Origin: Bacillota bacterium | GTDB lineage: Bacteria > Sysuimicrobiota > Sysuimicrobiia > Sysuimicrobiales > Segetimicrobiaceae | Direction: 5' to 3' | NCBI GenBank assembly: GCA_021324975.1 | Contig: JAJPIA010000144.1 | Coordinates: forward strand, 1 to 64,000 | DNA: 64,000 bases | Part shown: piece by piece, positions 26,020-34,684 of the stretch | How the letters are laid out: each line of letters opens with the position of its first letter | Numbering within the stretch: position 1 is the first letter of the stretch | The notes under the pieces: model-generated | Databases searched by the model: none | The model's input: the letters and a program-made list of their open reading frames with translations, nothing else | Told to the model about the DNA's origin: nothing | Translations under genes and position numbers: made by a program

Positions 26020-28154
26020 TCATTCGGCGCATGCGGGTGCACCGGTTCCGCAGGCTCGCGGACGAGACCCTGGAATTCGGACCCGGCCTCAACGTCATTC
26101 GCGGCCGGAACGACGCCGGCAAGTCGACCCTGCACCTTGCGTTTTCAGCGGCGCTCTACCCGATCCGGCCGTCGGAGGCCCGATCGTTGAGCCCGTGGGG
26201 GTGCGACGACGGACCCGGTGAGATCACCCTGGAGTTCGAGGCCGGGGACCGCCGCTACACGCTCCACAAGGACTTTGCGTCCCGGAAGGTGTGTCTCACG
26301 GACGGGCGGCGGCCCGTGGACAACGCGAAAGAGGTGGAACGGCAGATCGGCGTATTGCTCGGCGTCCCCACGCTCGCGTTGTTCCGCGCCACCGCGCACA
26401 TCGGACAATGGGAGCTGGCGCAGGTCCAAAAGGAAAAGGACACCATCGGTACCCGCCTGTCGGCCATCATGACCGGCGGCGACGAGGACGCGGCGCGCGT
26501 GCTCCGGCTGCTGGACGAGCGCGTCCGTAAGATGGAACTGGGGCTCCGCCGGCCCTCGGGCACGCCGGGGCCTCTCAAGCGCGACGAGGAGCGTCTGCGA
26601 TTCCTGACGGCGGAGGCGCAGCGGCTCGCATCGGAAGTCGCCGCGATCGAGCAGGCCGCGGCGGATCGGACGAAGATCGCGGAACGCGTTGCGCGGCTCG
26701 AGCAACAGGTCAAGGAGGACGCGGCGCTCGTGCAGGCCAACCGCGATCTCCTGGAGCTGGATCGCCGGGTGGAGGCGCAGCGGGGGCGGGTCGCGGAGCT
26801 GCGGGAGCTGACCGGGCGGATCGACGCCGCGGCGGGGGACCTCGAGGCCGCGGGCCGGGACCCGGCGCTCGAACTGCCGGACGTCACGCCGGAGGCCATC
26901 GAGGCCGTGCGGACGGCCGCCCTCCGCGCGGAGTTGTTGCGCCGCGAGATCGCCTCGGCGCAGGGAGAGGAGACCCGTCCGGTCCCGGCCGAGATGAGCG
27001 GCCGCGAGCGCCGCGCCGCATGGATGCCGGCGGGACTGGCCGCGGCCGCCGGTCTCGTGAGCGTGGCGTTCCTGATCGGCCACCATACCGGTCTCGGGCT
27101 GGGCGCGATGCTCGCGGCGATCCTCCTGGCCGCGCTCGCGATCGCGACGCGGAGTCGCGCCGAGGCCGCCGCGCTTCACGCTGAGCTGGCCGCGAAGCGG
27201 CGCGCCGAGGAAGCCGAGCGCGTCGCGGCCCGCCGGCGAGACGCCGAACAGGCCGAAGAGGCGCTGCGACGGGATCTCCAAACGCTCGGGGCCGGCTCTG
27301 TGGACGAGGCCGCCGAGCGGCAGGAGCGCGTGGCGGCGGCGCGCCGCCGGCGGGAGACGGCCCGGGCCGTGCTGGAGTCGCTGCTGGGCGCCCGTACCCG
27401 CGCCGCGATCGCCGACGAGTACCAGCGGGTCGTGGTGGACCTCGCCGCGACCGAGGCGAGGCGGGACGGGCCGGACCTGGCACTGCGGCGGCTCGACGCC
27501 GTCGCATTTCAGCGCCTCGCCGTGGACGCGGAGCGACGGCAACGGGAGCTCGAGCACCAGCGGGCCGCGCTGCACACGCTCGACGGACGGCTCTCGGGGA
27601 GGTCGCCCCATGAGGAGCTCGCCCGGGTGGAGGAAGAGCTGGCGGACATACGCGCCCGATATGCCCGCGCGGAGCGGCAGGTGCGGGTGCTGACCCTGAC
27701 CCGTGACGTGCTCGCCGAAGCCCGCGGCCAGACGATCGTGCCCGGCCGGGCGATGCTGGAGGAGCGGGCCAGCGAGTATGTGCGGCGGCTGTCAGGCGGC
27801 GCCTATGCCCGCATCTCCGTAGACGAACAGACGCTCGCCCCGCGGGTGTGGGCGGGGCCCCCCAAAGAATGGGCCGACGTCTCGGCCAAGGAGATCGGAA
27901 GCGGCGGTGTCGACCAGTGCTATCTCGCGCTGCGCTTGGGGCTCGTGGAGCTGCTGTGCGAGGGACGATGTCCGCTATTCCTCGACGATCCCCTTTTAGC
28001 CTACGACGAGGACCGTCAAGCCGCGGCGATGGACTTCCTCGCGGATTTGGCGCGGCATCGCCAGATCTTCCTCTTCACGTGCCGCACCGCCTACGACGCC
28101 CACGCGGACCATCTCACGGTGCTGGACCAGCCGGCCGCCGTCCCGGCACGGTAA
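26016..28154 (+). CDS. SbcC/Rad50-like (YhaN-type) AAA ATPase with internal membrane segments
   Basis: 712 residues. The ABC-type ATPase head is split: Walker A GRNDAGKST near the N-terminus, and signature (GSGGVDQCYLALRLGLVELL) plus Walker B (LFLDDPLLAYDED) near the C-terminus, separated by coiled coil. Two hydrophobic helices in the middle (about 335-375, LAAAAGLVSVAFLIG and GAMLAAILLAALAIA) resemble the membrane insertion known in YhaN proteins and are not typical for SbcC. It is shorter than Rad50/SbcC (about 1000). The ATGA overlap with the nuclease gene supports a two-subunit complex, possibly at the membrane. Confidence 0.85.
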   Translation: MIIRRMRVHRFRRLADETLEFGPGLNVIRGRNDAGKSTLHLAFSAALYPIRPSEARSLSPWGCDDGPGEITLEFEAGDRRYTLHKDFASRKVCLTDGRRPVDNAKEVERQIGVLLGVPTLALFRATAHIGQWELAQVQKEKDTIGTRLSAIMTGGDEDAARVLRLLDERVRKMELGLRRPSGTPGPLKRDEERLRFLTAEAQRLASEVAAIEQAAADRTKIAERVARLEQQVKEDAALVQANRDLLELDRRVEAQRGRVAELRELTGRIDAAAGDLEAAGRDPALELPDVTPEAIEAVRTAALRAELLRREIASAQGEETRPVPAEMSGRERRAAWMPAGLAAAAGLVSVAFLIGHHTGLGLGAMLAAILLAALAIATRSRAEAAALHAELAAKRRAEEAERVAARRRDAEQAEEALRRDLQTLGAGSVDEAAERQERVAAARRRRETARAVLESLLGARTRAAIADEYQRVVVDLAATEARRDGPDLALRRLDAVAFQRLAVDAERRQRELEHQRAALHTLDGRLSGRSPHEELARVEEELADIRARYARAERQVRVLTLTRDVLAEARGQTIVPGRAMLEERASEYVRRLSGGAYARISVDEQTLAPRVWAGPPKEWADVSAKEIGSGGVDQCYLALRLGLVELLCEGRCPLFLDDPLLAYDEDRQAAAMDFLADLARHRQIFLFTCRTAYDAHADHLTVLDQPAAVPAR

Positions 28155-28158
28155 GGCG

Positions 28159-28890
28159 CTACGGGCGGGCCAGCGCCCGGATATCGGCCACGAGGTCCTT
28201 GGGGTCGAGGTTTGAAGGAAGAAAGACGACGATCTTACCCTGGGGATCGATCAGGTAGACGATGGCCGTGTGCCCAACCTGGTTGGGCGCGGGCGCCGCG
28301 GCGCTCGCCGCCGCCGGGTTGACCTCCTTGGCGTCGCTGCCGACGTAATAGTGCGCCCACACCGGGCGGAGTTGCGCGAACGACCCCCGGAGATAGGCCA
28401 GCTCACCCGCGAGGTGATGGCCCGCGACAAAGGAGCGCACGGCCCCCGGCGTATCCCCGTTCGGGTCGACGCTGACGGCCACAAACGCGGTGCGGGCGGC
28501 GCTCGCGGGATCGAGCGCCTGGTAGGCTTTGTGGAGGGCATCCGCGATCAGCGGGCAGACGTCCGGGCAGTGCGCGTAGAGAAATGTCAGCACCACGACT
28601 TTCCCGCGAAGGGCCGCCAATGATACCGGCCGGCCGTCCTGGTCGGGCAGCGTGAAATCGTACGCAGCCACCGGCGGATTCATCACCGCGCCGACGAGCG
28701 GAGGCCCGGACAGGCGAGCCCGGACCGCCGCCGCCGTGGCCGCGGTCGCGGCCGCGACGACCACGGCAAGCGCTATGTACAGCCAGCGCGACCGTCCGGA
28801 ACGCCCGCCGGATGCAGCCGCTCCCGCCGGGCCCTGGGGCGCGTCCCCGGTTCCGGCGGCGGTGACCTGATTTCGTGCCGATCCCGACAT
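28159..28890 (-). CDS. SCO1/SenC-family copper chaperone or thioredoxin-like protein
   Basis: 243 residues, the first minus-strand gene in the window. One membrane anchor lies at about 35-58, then a thioredoxin-like domain with the copper ligands CPDVC (C108, C112) and H207 (VGHTA). Sco proteins deliver copper to the CuA centre of cytochrome c oxidase. It starts 10 bases after a GAAGGGG site at ATG 28890, preferred over the track's GTG 28911. No oxidase genes lie nearby, so the partner cannot be named. Confidence 0.9.
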   Translation of the reverse strand: MSGSARNQVTAAGTGDAPQGPAGAAASGGRSGRSRWLYIALAVVVAAATAATAAAVRARLSGPPLVGAVMNPPVAAYDFTLPDQDGRPVSLAALRGKVVVLTFLYAHCPDVCPLIADALHKAYQALDPASAARTAFVAVSVDPNGDTPGAVRSFVAGHHLAGELAYLRGSFAQLRPVWAHYYVGSDAKEVNPAAASAAAPAPNQVGHTAIVYLIDPQGKIVVFLPSNLDPKDLVADIRALARP

Positions 28891-29005
28891 CTGTCCACCC
28901 CTTCGGCTCACGCTAGCAACCGCCTCTCTGCGATGTCAAGGCGACCGCCTCGCACATCCTAGAATACGCCGAAGCCCGTCGCGCGGATCTTATGTGAGCC
29001 GTTTC

Positions 29006-29035
29006 TTGACCCCCGTTGTGTACGCACGTTAAAAT
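29006..29035 (+). promoter_or_regulatory. Promoter of rny
   Basis: TTGACC, 18 bases and TAAAAT, about 120 bases upstream of the RNase Y start, in an AT-richer stretch between divergent genes. Confidence 0.6.
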
Positions 29036-29156
29036 ATAGTGACAATTTGTTATCTAGCGCATCCATCGAACGCATCCCAGTATAGCGGCCCGGGGACCGG
29101 GCCGGGACGGAGGCATACGAGGACGCAGGCATAGAACGGCATAGCCAAAAAAGGGG

Positions 29157-30707
29157 GTGACCACCACGAGCGCCTTGACGTATGTGCTCGCGGGCGTAGC
29201 GGTCTTCCTCCTTGGATACTTTCTGCGCAAGTTCGCCGGCGAGGCGAAGATCGGCACGGCTGAAGCAGCAGCCCGGCGGATCCTGGAAGAAGCGAAAGCC
29301 GAGGCACACAGAGAGGCGGAGGCACGGAAGCGAGAAGCACTCCTGGAGGCCAAGGACGAGGCGTTTCGCATCAAGCGGGACGCCGAACGCGAGATTCGGG
29401 AGCAGCGGGGTGAGGTACAACGCCTGGAACGGCGGCTGATTCAGCGGGAAGAGAACTTGGAGCGCAAGCTCGAGACGCTCGAAAAACGTGATCAGACCCT
29501 CGCGCATCGTGAGCAGGAGGTAGCCAAGGTCAAGGACGCGGCGCAGGAATCGTATCAAGCAGCCCGCGCAGAGTTGGAACGGATCGGCAATCTGACGGAA
29601 GAGCAGGCCAAGCAGGAACTCCTCCAACGGGTCGAAATCGAGGCGCGGCACGACGCGCTTCAGGCGGCCCGGAAGGTTGAAGCGGAAGTTCGCGAAGAGG
29701 CGGAACGGCGGGCGCGCGAGATTCTCGCCCTCGCCATCCAGCGTTGTGCGGCGGACCACACGGCCGACGTGACGGTGTCGGTCATCCCGCTGCCGAACGA
29801 CGAGATGAAGGGCCGGATCATCGGCCGCGAGGGACGCAATATCCGCTCCCTCGAGAGCCTCACCGGGGTCGATTTCATCATCGACGATACCCCCGAATCG
29901 GTCACGCTGTCCTCTTTCGATCCCGTCCGGCGCGAGGTCGCCAAGATGGCCCTCGAGAAGCTGCTCACGGACGGCCGCATCCATCCGGCCCGCATCGAGG
30001 AGATGGTCGAAAAGGCCCAGCGCGATCTCGACGCGCGGATCCGCGACGCGGGCGAGCGGGCGGGGTTCGAGGCCGGGGTGCACGGGCTGCATCCGGAGGA
30101 GCTCAAACTGTTGGGCCGCCTCAACTTCCGGTTCAGCTACGGCCAGAACCTTCTGCAGCACTCCATCGAGGTGGCGCTCCTCGCCGGGCTGATGGCGACC
30201 CAGCTCGAGGCGGACGCGGAGATCGCCCGGCGTGCCGGGTTGCTGCACGACATCGGGAAGGCGCTGACCCACGAGGTCGAGGGGACGCACAGCACCATCG
30301 GCATGGATCTGGCGCGCCGGTACCACGAGCCGCCCCAGGTGCTGAACGCGATCGCGTACCACCACGGCGACGCTGCCGCGGAGTACGTGGAGGCCATCGT
30401 GGTGGCGGCCGCCGACGCCATCTCGGCCTCGCGGCCCGGCGCCCGCAAGGAAACGGTGGAGATGTACGTCAAGCGGCTTGAAAATCTGGAGCGCATCGCG
30501 ACGTCGTTTACGGGGGTGGAACGGGCGTACGCGATTCAGGCGGGTCGCGAGATTCGCGTCCTGGTCAAGCCCCAGGAGATCGACGACTCGAGCGCGACCA
30601 TTCTGGCGCGGGAGATGGCGAAGAAGATCGAGAACGAGCTGGAGTATCCCGGACAAATCAAGGTGACCGTGCTTCGGGAGACGCGGGCGATCGAGTACGC
30701 GAAGTAG
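29157..30707 (+). CDS. rny: Ribonuclease Y
   Basis: 516 residues, the usual length. One N-terminal membrane helix (about 7-23) is followed by a long charged coiled coil (about 30-195), a KH domain ([15 protein letters not shown]) and an HD domain ([12 protein letters not shown], with HHGD further on). RNase Y is a membrane-bound endonuclease that starts mRNA decay; PNPase and RNase J from this window are its usual partners. The start is GTG with a GGGG site directly upstream. The order rny-ymdB-spoVS is conserved in Firmicutes. Confidence 0.97.
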   Translation: MTTTSALTYVLAGVAVFLLGYFLRKFAGEAKIGTAEAAARRILEEAKAEAHREAEARKREALLEAKDEAFRIKRDAEREIREQRGEVQRLERRLIQREENLERKLETLEKRDQTLAHREQEVAKVKDAAQESYQAARAELERIGNLTEEQAKQELLQRVEIEARHDALQAARKVEAEVREEAERRAREILALAIQRCAADHTADVTVSVIPLPNDEMKGRIIGREGRNIRSLESLTGVDFIIDDTPESVTLSSFDPVRREVAKMALEKLLTDGRIHPARIEEMVEKAQRDLDARIRDAGERAGFEAGVHGLHPEELKLLGRLNFRFSYGQNLLQHSIEVALLAGLMATQLEADAEIARRAGLLHDIGKALTHEVEGTHSTIGMDLARRYHEPPQVLNAIAYHHGDAAAEYVEAIVVAAADAISASRPGARKETVEMYVKRLENLERIATSFTGVERAYAIQAGREIRVLVKPQEIDDSSATILAREMAKKIENELEYPGQIKVTVLRETRAIEYAK

Positions 30708-30782
30708 GGCGAGCGCGAGCGGGTGGGGGACGGGCGGCCGGCCCGTCCCCCCGCGCATGTCCTCCGGCGGGAGCGTGCAGCG

Positions 30783-31589
30783 GTGCGGATACTCTTCATC
30801 GGCGACGTGGTCGGCAAGCCGGGACGGCGGGCCGTCGCGGCGCTCCTGCCCGGTTTGCGCCGGGACCTGCGCGTCGATTTTGTCATCGCCAACGGCGAAA
30901 ACTCTGCCGGGGGGTTCGGCATTACCCGCGAGACGTTCGAGGAGCTCGTGCGGGCGGGCGTGGACGTGGTCACCGGCGGCAACCACACGTGGCAGACGCG
31001 GGAGAGCGGGGCCCTGCTGGACAGCGACCCTCGACTGCTCCGGCCGGCGAACTACCCGCCCGGGACTCCGGGGCGCGGTGCGGGGGTGTTTCGCCTCGCC
31101 GGCGGGGGGACCGCGGCCGTCGGGGTCCTCAATCTCGAAGGACGCGTGTTCATGCAGCCGCTGCTGTCGCCGTTCGAGGTGGGCCGCGAGGAGGCGCGGC
31201 GGCTGCGGGACGAGGCCGCGGTCGTCATCGTGGACTTTCACGCCGAAGCTACGTCCGAGAAGGTGGCCCTCGGATGGTACCTGGACGGCCGCGTGACCGC
31301 CGTGATCGGGACCCACACGCACGTGCAGACCGCCGACGAGCGGATGCTTGAGACGGGGACCGCGTTCATCACGGACGTGGGCATGACCGGACCGCGGGAT
31401 TCCATCATCGGGATGGGCCGCGAGGACGTGCTGCGCCGATTCTTGACGTTGCTGCCCTCCCGGTTCGACGTCGCGCCCGGGCCGGCGCAGTTCTGCGGCG
31501 TGCTGGTGGAGGCTGATCCTGGCACCGGACGAGCCCAGGGCATCGAGCGCGTCCAGCGCGTGATTGGCCTAGGCCGTCTCGAGCGATAA
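30783..31589 (+). CDS. ymdB: YmdB-family metallophosphoesterase
   Basis: 268 residues (TIGR00282-type). Motifs in order are FIGDVVGKPGRRA, ANGENSAGGFGIT, GGNHTW, VDFHAEATSEK and GTHTHVQTADER, giving the two-metal site. In Bacillus, YmdB hydrolyses 2',3'-cAMP and affects biofilm and motility decisions. The start is GTG 30783, just before VRILFIGD; the track's 30723 adds 20 Pro/Arg-rich residues absent from the family. It lies directly after rny and before spoVS. Confidence 0.93.
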   Translation: MRILFIGDVVGKPGRRAVAALLPGLRRDLRVDFVIANGENSAGGFGITRETFEELVRAGVDVVTGGNHTWQTRESGALLDSDPRLLRPANYPPGTPGRGAGVFRLAGGGTAAVGVLNLEGRVFMQPLLSPFEVGREEARRLRDEAAVVIVDFHAEATSEKVALGWYLDGRVTAVIGTHTHVQTADERMLETGTAFITDVGMTGPRDSIIGMGREDVLRRFLTLLPSRFDVAPGPAQFCGVLVEADPGTGRAQGIERVQRVIGLGRLER

Positions 31590-31718
31590 TGCGGTCTCAT
31601 TCGGACGAACGAGGGTGCAGGATTCTGCCGTGCCCCCTCGAATGGGAGCAGTCCGCCTGAGGCATCGGGGCCGAAATCGCCAAAAAATCGACGACTCCGT
31701 CGAGGAGGCATCGCGCCA

Positions 31719-31988
31719 ATGGACGTGCTCAAAGTAGCCGCCAAGTCGAACCCGACCGCCGTGGCCGGGGCGCTGGCCGGCGTCGTTCGCGAAAAGGGCA
31801 CGGCGGAGTTGCAGGCGATTGGTGCGGCCGCGATCAACCAGGCGGTGAAGGCGATCGCGATCGCGCGGGGCTACGTCGCGCCGGCCGGCATGGACCTCGT
31901 GTGCGTCCCCGCGTTCGCGGATGTCCAGATCGATGGTGAGGACCGCACCGCGATCAAGCTCATCGTTTCCCCCCGCGTGCCCCGCTAG
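31719..31988 (+). CDS. spoVS: Stage V sporulation protein S (SpoVS)
   Basis: 89 residues of the Alba-like SpoVS family, nearly full identity to the family pattern (LKVAAKSNPTAVAGALAGV, INQAVKAIAIARGYVAP, DLVCVPAFADVQIDGEERTAI-like). In Bacillus it affects dehydration of the spore core and coat assembly. SpoVS also occurs widely in non-sporulating bacteria such as Thermus, so its presence does not prove sporulation. A GAGGAGG site precedes the ATG. Confidence 0.95.
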   Translation: MDVLKVAAKSNPTAVAGALAGVVREKGTAELQAIGAAAINQAVKAIAIARGYVAPAGMDLVCVPAFADVQIDGEDRTAIKLIVSPRVPR

Positions 31989-31997
31989 GAGCAGTCA

Positions 31998-32846
31998 CTG
32001 CGCATCGATCTCCACGTTCACAGCACGGCCTCGGACGGGCTGCTTGCCCCGGCGCGCGTGGTCAAGGAAGCGAGGGATCGCGGCGTCGCGACGCTCGCGC
32101 TCACGGACCACGACACGACGAACGGCATCGCCGATGCGATCGAGGCGGGGCATCGGTGCGGCGTCGACGTGCTCCCCGGCGTGGAGATCAACACCGACGT
32201 CGGGCCGCATGAGGTGCACGTGCTGGGCTATTTCGTGGACTACGGGCGCGCATCGTTCCAAGCGTTCTTGCGCGAGATGCGCGACGGGCGGCTGGCCCGC
32301 GCCGAGGCGATGGTCAGCCGCCTCCGCGAACTCGGCGCCCCGGTCGCGTGGGAACGCGTGCAGGCGATCGCCGCCGGCGCCCCGGTCGGCCGCCCGCACA
32401 TCGCCCGCGCGCTGGTCGAGGCGGGCCGCGTGGCGACGGTGCAGGAGGCGTTTGAGCGGTACCTGGGGCGCACGGGACCCGCCTACGCGCCCCGGCCAAA
32501 GCTCACGCCCGAGGACGCCGTGGAACGGGTCTTGGACGCGGGAGGCGTGCCGGTGCTCGCGCACCCCGGCTGGCCGCAGAGCGGTCCCATCATCGACCGC
32601 GTGCCGCAACTCGTAGCCCACGGGTTGGCCGGGATCGAAGTCTTCTATCCCGACCACAGCGAGGAGATGGTGGCACGCTATCTCGATGTGGCGCGGCGCT
32701 ATGGGCTTGTTGCGACCGGCGGCACGGATTACCATGGTGGGGGAATGGCGACGCGGGTTCCCATCGGCAGCGTGCCTGTTCCGCCCGAAACGGTGACCGA
32801 GCTCCGAGCCCGCTGCGAAGCGCTTCGGGCACGGCACGCCCATTAG
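31998..32846 (+). CDS. PHP-domain phosphoesterase (YciV/RnaAM-like), CTG start
   Basis: 282 residues. The PHP metal motifs are DLHVHSTASDG at the very N-terminus, LTDHDTTNG, PGVEINTD, AHPGW and GGTDYHGG. The track begins at GTG 32058, but that start lacks the first motif. Reading upstream restores it, and the only start candidate there is CTG 31998, six bases after a perfect AGGAG, itself overlapping the spoVS stop. The family includes nucleoside 3',5'-bisphosphate phosphatases and the 5'-3' exoribonuclease RnaAM (formerly TrpH/YciV). The position after rny-ymdB-spoVS fits an RNA role. Confidence 0.9.
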   Translation: MRIDLHVHSTASDGLLAPARVVKEARDRGVATLALTDHDTTNGIADAIEAGHRCGVDVLPGVEINTDVGPHEVHVLGYFVDYGRASFQAFLREMRDGRLARAEAMVSRLRELGAPVAWERVQAIAAGAPVGRPHIARALVEAGRVATVQEAFERYLGRTGPAYAPRPKLTPEDAVERVLDAGGVPVLAHPGWPQSGPIIDRVPQLVAHGLAGIEVFYPDHSEEMVARYLDVARRYGLVATGGTDYHGGGMATRVPIGSVPVPPETVTELRARCEALRARHAH

Positions 32847-32971
32847 CGGTGTCGCTGGCGCGACGCGGCCACAAGAGCCGTCCGGAGGACGACGCGCCGC
32901 CTTCTCTATATTATGAAGACGTGTGAAGATGAAGATCTGAATCAAGATGAGGTAAGCGCCCGACCCGGAGG

Positions 32972-33199
32972 ATGAGCATGCGGTGTCCCAAGTGCGGAAC
33001 GGAGAACCCCGAAGGCAAAATCCTGTGCCGCGCCTGCGGTGCGCGGCTGCGCGCCCCGGCCCGGGCCGCGCGCGCGCTTCCCGTGCGGGAGACCGATCAA
33101 GAACTCCGGCAGCGGGTGTCGTATGATCTCACGCGCGTCGTGTGGGTCATCGCCGCGGTGATCGTGGTGGGCGCCGGTCTCGGCCTCCTGCTGAAGTAA
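32972..33199 (+). CDS. Small zinc-ribbon membrane protein
   Basis: 75 residues. Two CxxC pairs (CPKCGTENPEGKILCRACG) form an N-terminal zinc ribbon, followed by a basic linker and one C-terminal membrane helix (VVWVIAAVIVVGAGLGLLL). This double-zinc-ribbon plus helix design is frequent among small proteins with no assigned role. A GAGG site lies before the ATG. It precedes selA by 21 bases; co-transcription is likely but no functional link is known. Confidence 0.8.
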   Translation: MSMRCPKCGTENPEGKILCRACGARLRAPARAARALPVRETDQELRQRVSYDLTRVVWVIAAVIVVGAGLGLLLK

Positions 33200-33220
33200 C
33201 CGCTCCCCGCGGCTCCCCCG

Positions 33221-34672
33221 ATGCGCGGCAACCCCGAGCGCCCATCCTTTCGGCGGATCCCTTCCGTGGAGCGGCTGCTCCAGGGTCTCGATGCCTCGGG
33301 GGCGGCGGCGCAGCATCCGCGCCGCCTCGTCGTAGCCTGCGTCCGGGACGCGGTTGAGCGCGCCCGCCGGCGCCTCGCGGACGGCCGCGTGCCGGCGGAG
33401 GCGGTCAGCCTGGATGCGCTGCTCGCGGACGCGCGGGCGCTGCTCGAGGAGCGCTCGGCGCCGAGCCTCGACCGTGCCGTGAACGCGACCGGGATCGTGA
33501 TCCACACGAATCTCGGCCGCGCGCCGCTGTGCCAGGACGCGCGGCGGGCGGTCGCCGCCGCATCCGGGTACGCCGTGCTGGAGATCGACCGCGCCACGGG
33601 CGCCCGGGGGTCGCGACAGGCCCACGTCACGGAGTTGCTGCGCGAGCTCACGGGCGCGGAGGCGGCGTTCGTGGTCAACAACAACGCCGCGGCCGTGCTG
33701 GTCGCCCTGGCCGCGCTGGCATCCGGGCGAGACGCGCTCGTGTCCCGCGGCGAGCTCGTCGAGATCGGCGGGAGCTTTCGCATGCCGGACGTGATGGCGG
33801 CAAGCGGGTGCCGGCTCGTCGAGGTGGGGACGACCAACAAGACCTATCTCAGCGACTACGAGGCGGCGCTCACGCCCTCCACCGCGCTCCTCGTCAAGGT
33901 GCACCGCAGCAACTTCTCGATGCGCGGGTTCGTCCGCGAGGTGCCGCCGCAGGATCTCGCTGCGCTCGGGCAGCGCGCCGGGGTGCCGGTCTTGTTTGAT
34001 ATGGGCAGCGGCGCGCTCGAGGAGTTGGGGGCACGGGTCCGCTGCGCCTCCGGCCAGGCAGATCTGGCCGCCGCGCCGACCCTGCAGACGGCCGTCGCGT
34101 CCGGCGTGGACATCGTCACGGCGAGCGGCGACAAGCTCCTCGGCGGACCGCAGGCCGGCCTGCTGTTAGGACGCGCGGGCGCGATCGCGAAGATCCGGGC
34201 GCATCCGCTCGCGCGCGCGGTGCGTATTGGGAAGCTGGGGCTCGCCGCGCTGGAGGCCACACTTCGGGTGTACCGCGACCCCGACCGCGCGTGGAGCGAG
34301 ATCCCGGTGCTCGAGATGCTGAGCCGTTCTGCCGACACCCTGGAGCGCGCCGCGGGGTCGCTCCTTGAGCGCCTTCGGGCAGCGGTCAACGGTGCGGCCT
34401 CGCTGGACCTGTACGCCACCGTGACCGAAGCAGGAGGTGGAGCGCTGCCGGGGGTCGAGCTGGCGTCGTGGGCCGTGTCGGTGCGGCCGCATCACGGGTC
34501 CGTGGACGCGTGGGAGCGCCGGCTGCGCCACCACCGGCCGCCGGTGTTTGCGCGCATCGCGGACGGACGGCTGCTGCTCGACCTGAGGACGCTCGCCCCG
34601 GAGGACGAGCCGGTAGTCGCCGAGGCCCTCGAGGGGGCCGCACGCGACCACGCCGGCGCCGCGTCCGGGTAG
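33221..34672 (+). CDS. selA: L-seryl-tRNA(Sec) selenium transferase
   Basis: 483 residues. The N-terminal tRNA-binding domain (FRRIPSVERLLQ) precedes a PLP-dependent fold type I domain with NATGIVIHTNLGRAPL and the PLP lysine in SGDKLLGGPQAG. SelA converts Ser-tRNA(Sec) to Sec-tRNA(Sec) with selenophosphate. selB follows after 12 bases, and the tRNA(Sec) gene itself is at 52283. selD is not in the window. Confidence 0.97.
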   Translation: MRGNPERPSFRRIPSVERLLQGLDASGAAAQHPRRLVVACVRDAVERARRRLADGRVPAEAVSLDALLADARALLEERSAPSLDRAVNATGIVIHTNLGRAPLCQDARRAVAAASGYAVLEIDRATGARGSRQAHVTELLRELTGAEAAFVVNNNAAAVLVALAALASGRDALVSRGELVEIGGSFRMPDVMAASGCRLVEVGTTNKTYLSDYEAALTPSTALLVKVHRSNFSMRGFVREVPPQDLAALGQRAGVPVLFDMGSGALEELGARVRCASGQADLAAAPTLQTAVASGVDIVTASGDKLLGGPQAGLLLGRAGAIAKIRAHPLARAVRIGKLGLAALEATLRVYRDPDRAWSEIPVLEMLSRSADTLERAAGSLLERLRAAVNGAASLDLYATVTEAGGGALPGVELASWAVSVRPHHGSVDAWERRLRHHRPPVFARIADGRLLLDLRTLAPEDEPVVAEALEGAARDHAGAASG

Positions 34673-34684
34673 GCCCCGCCGCCG

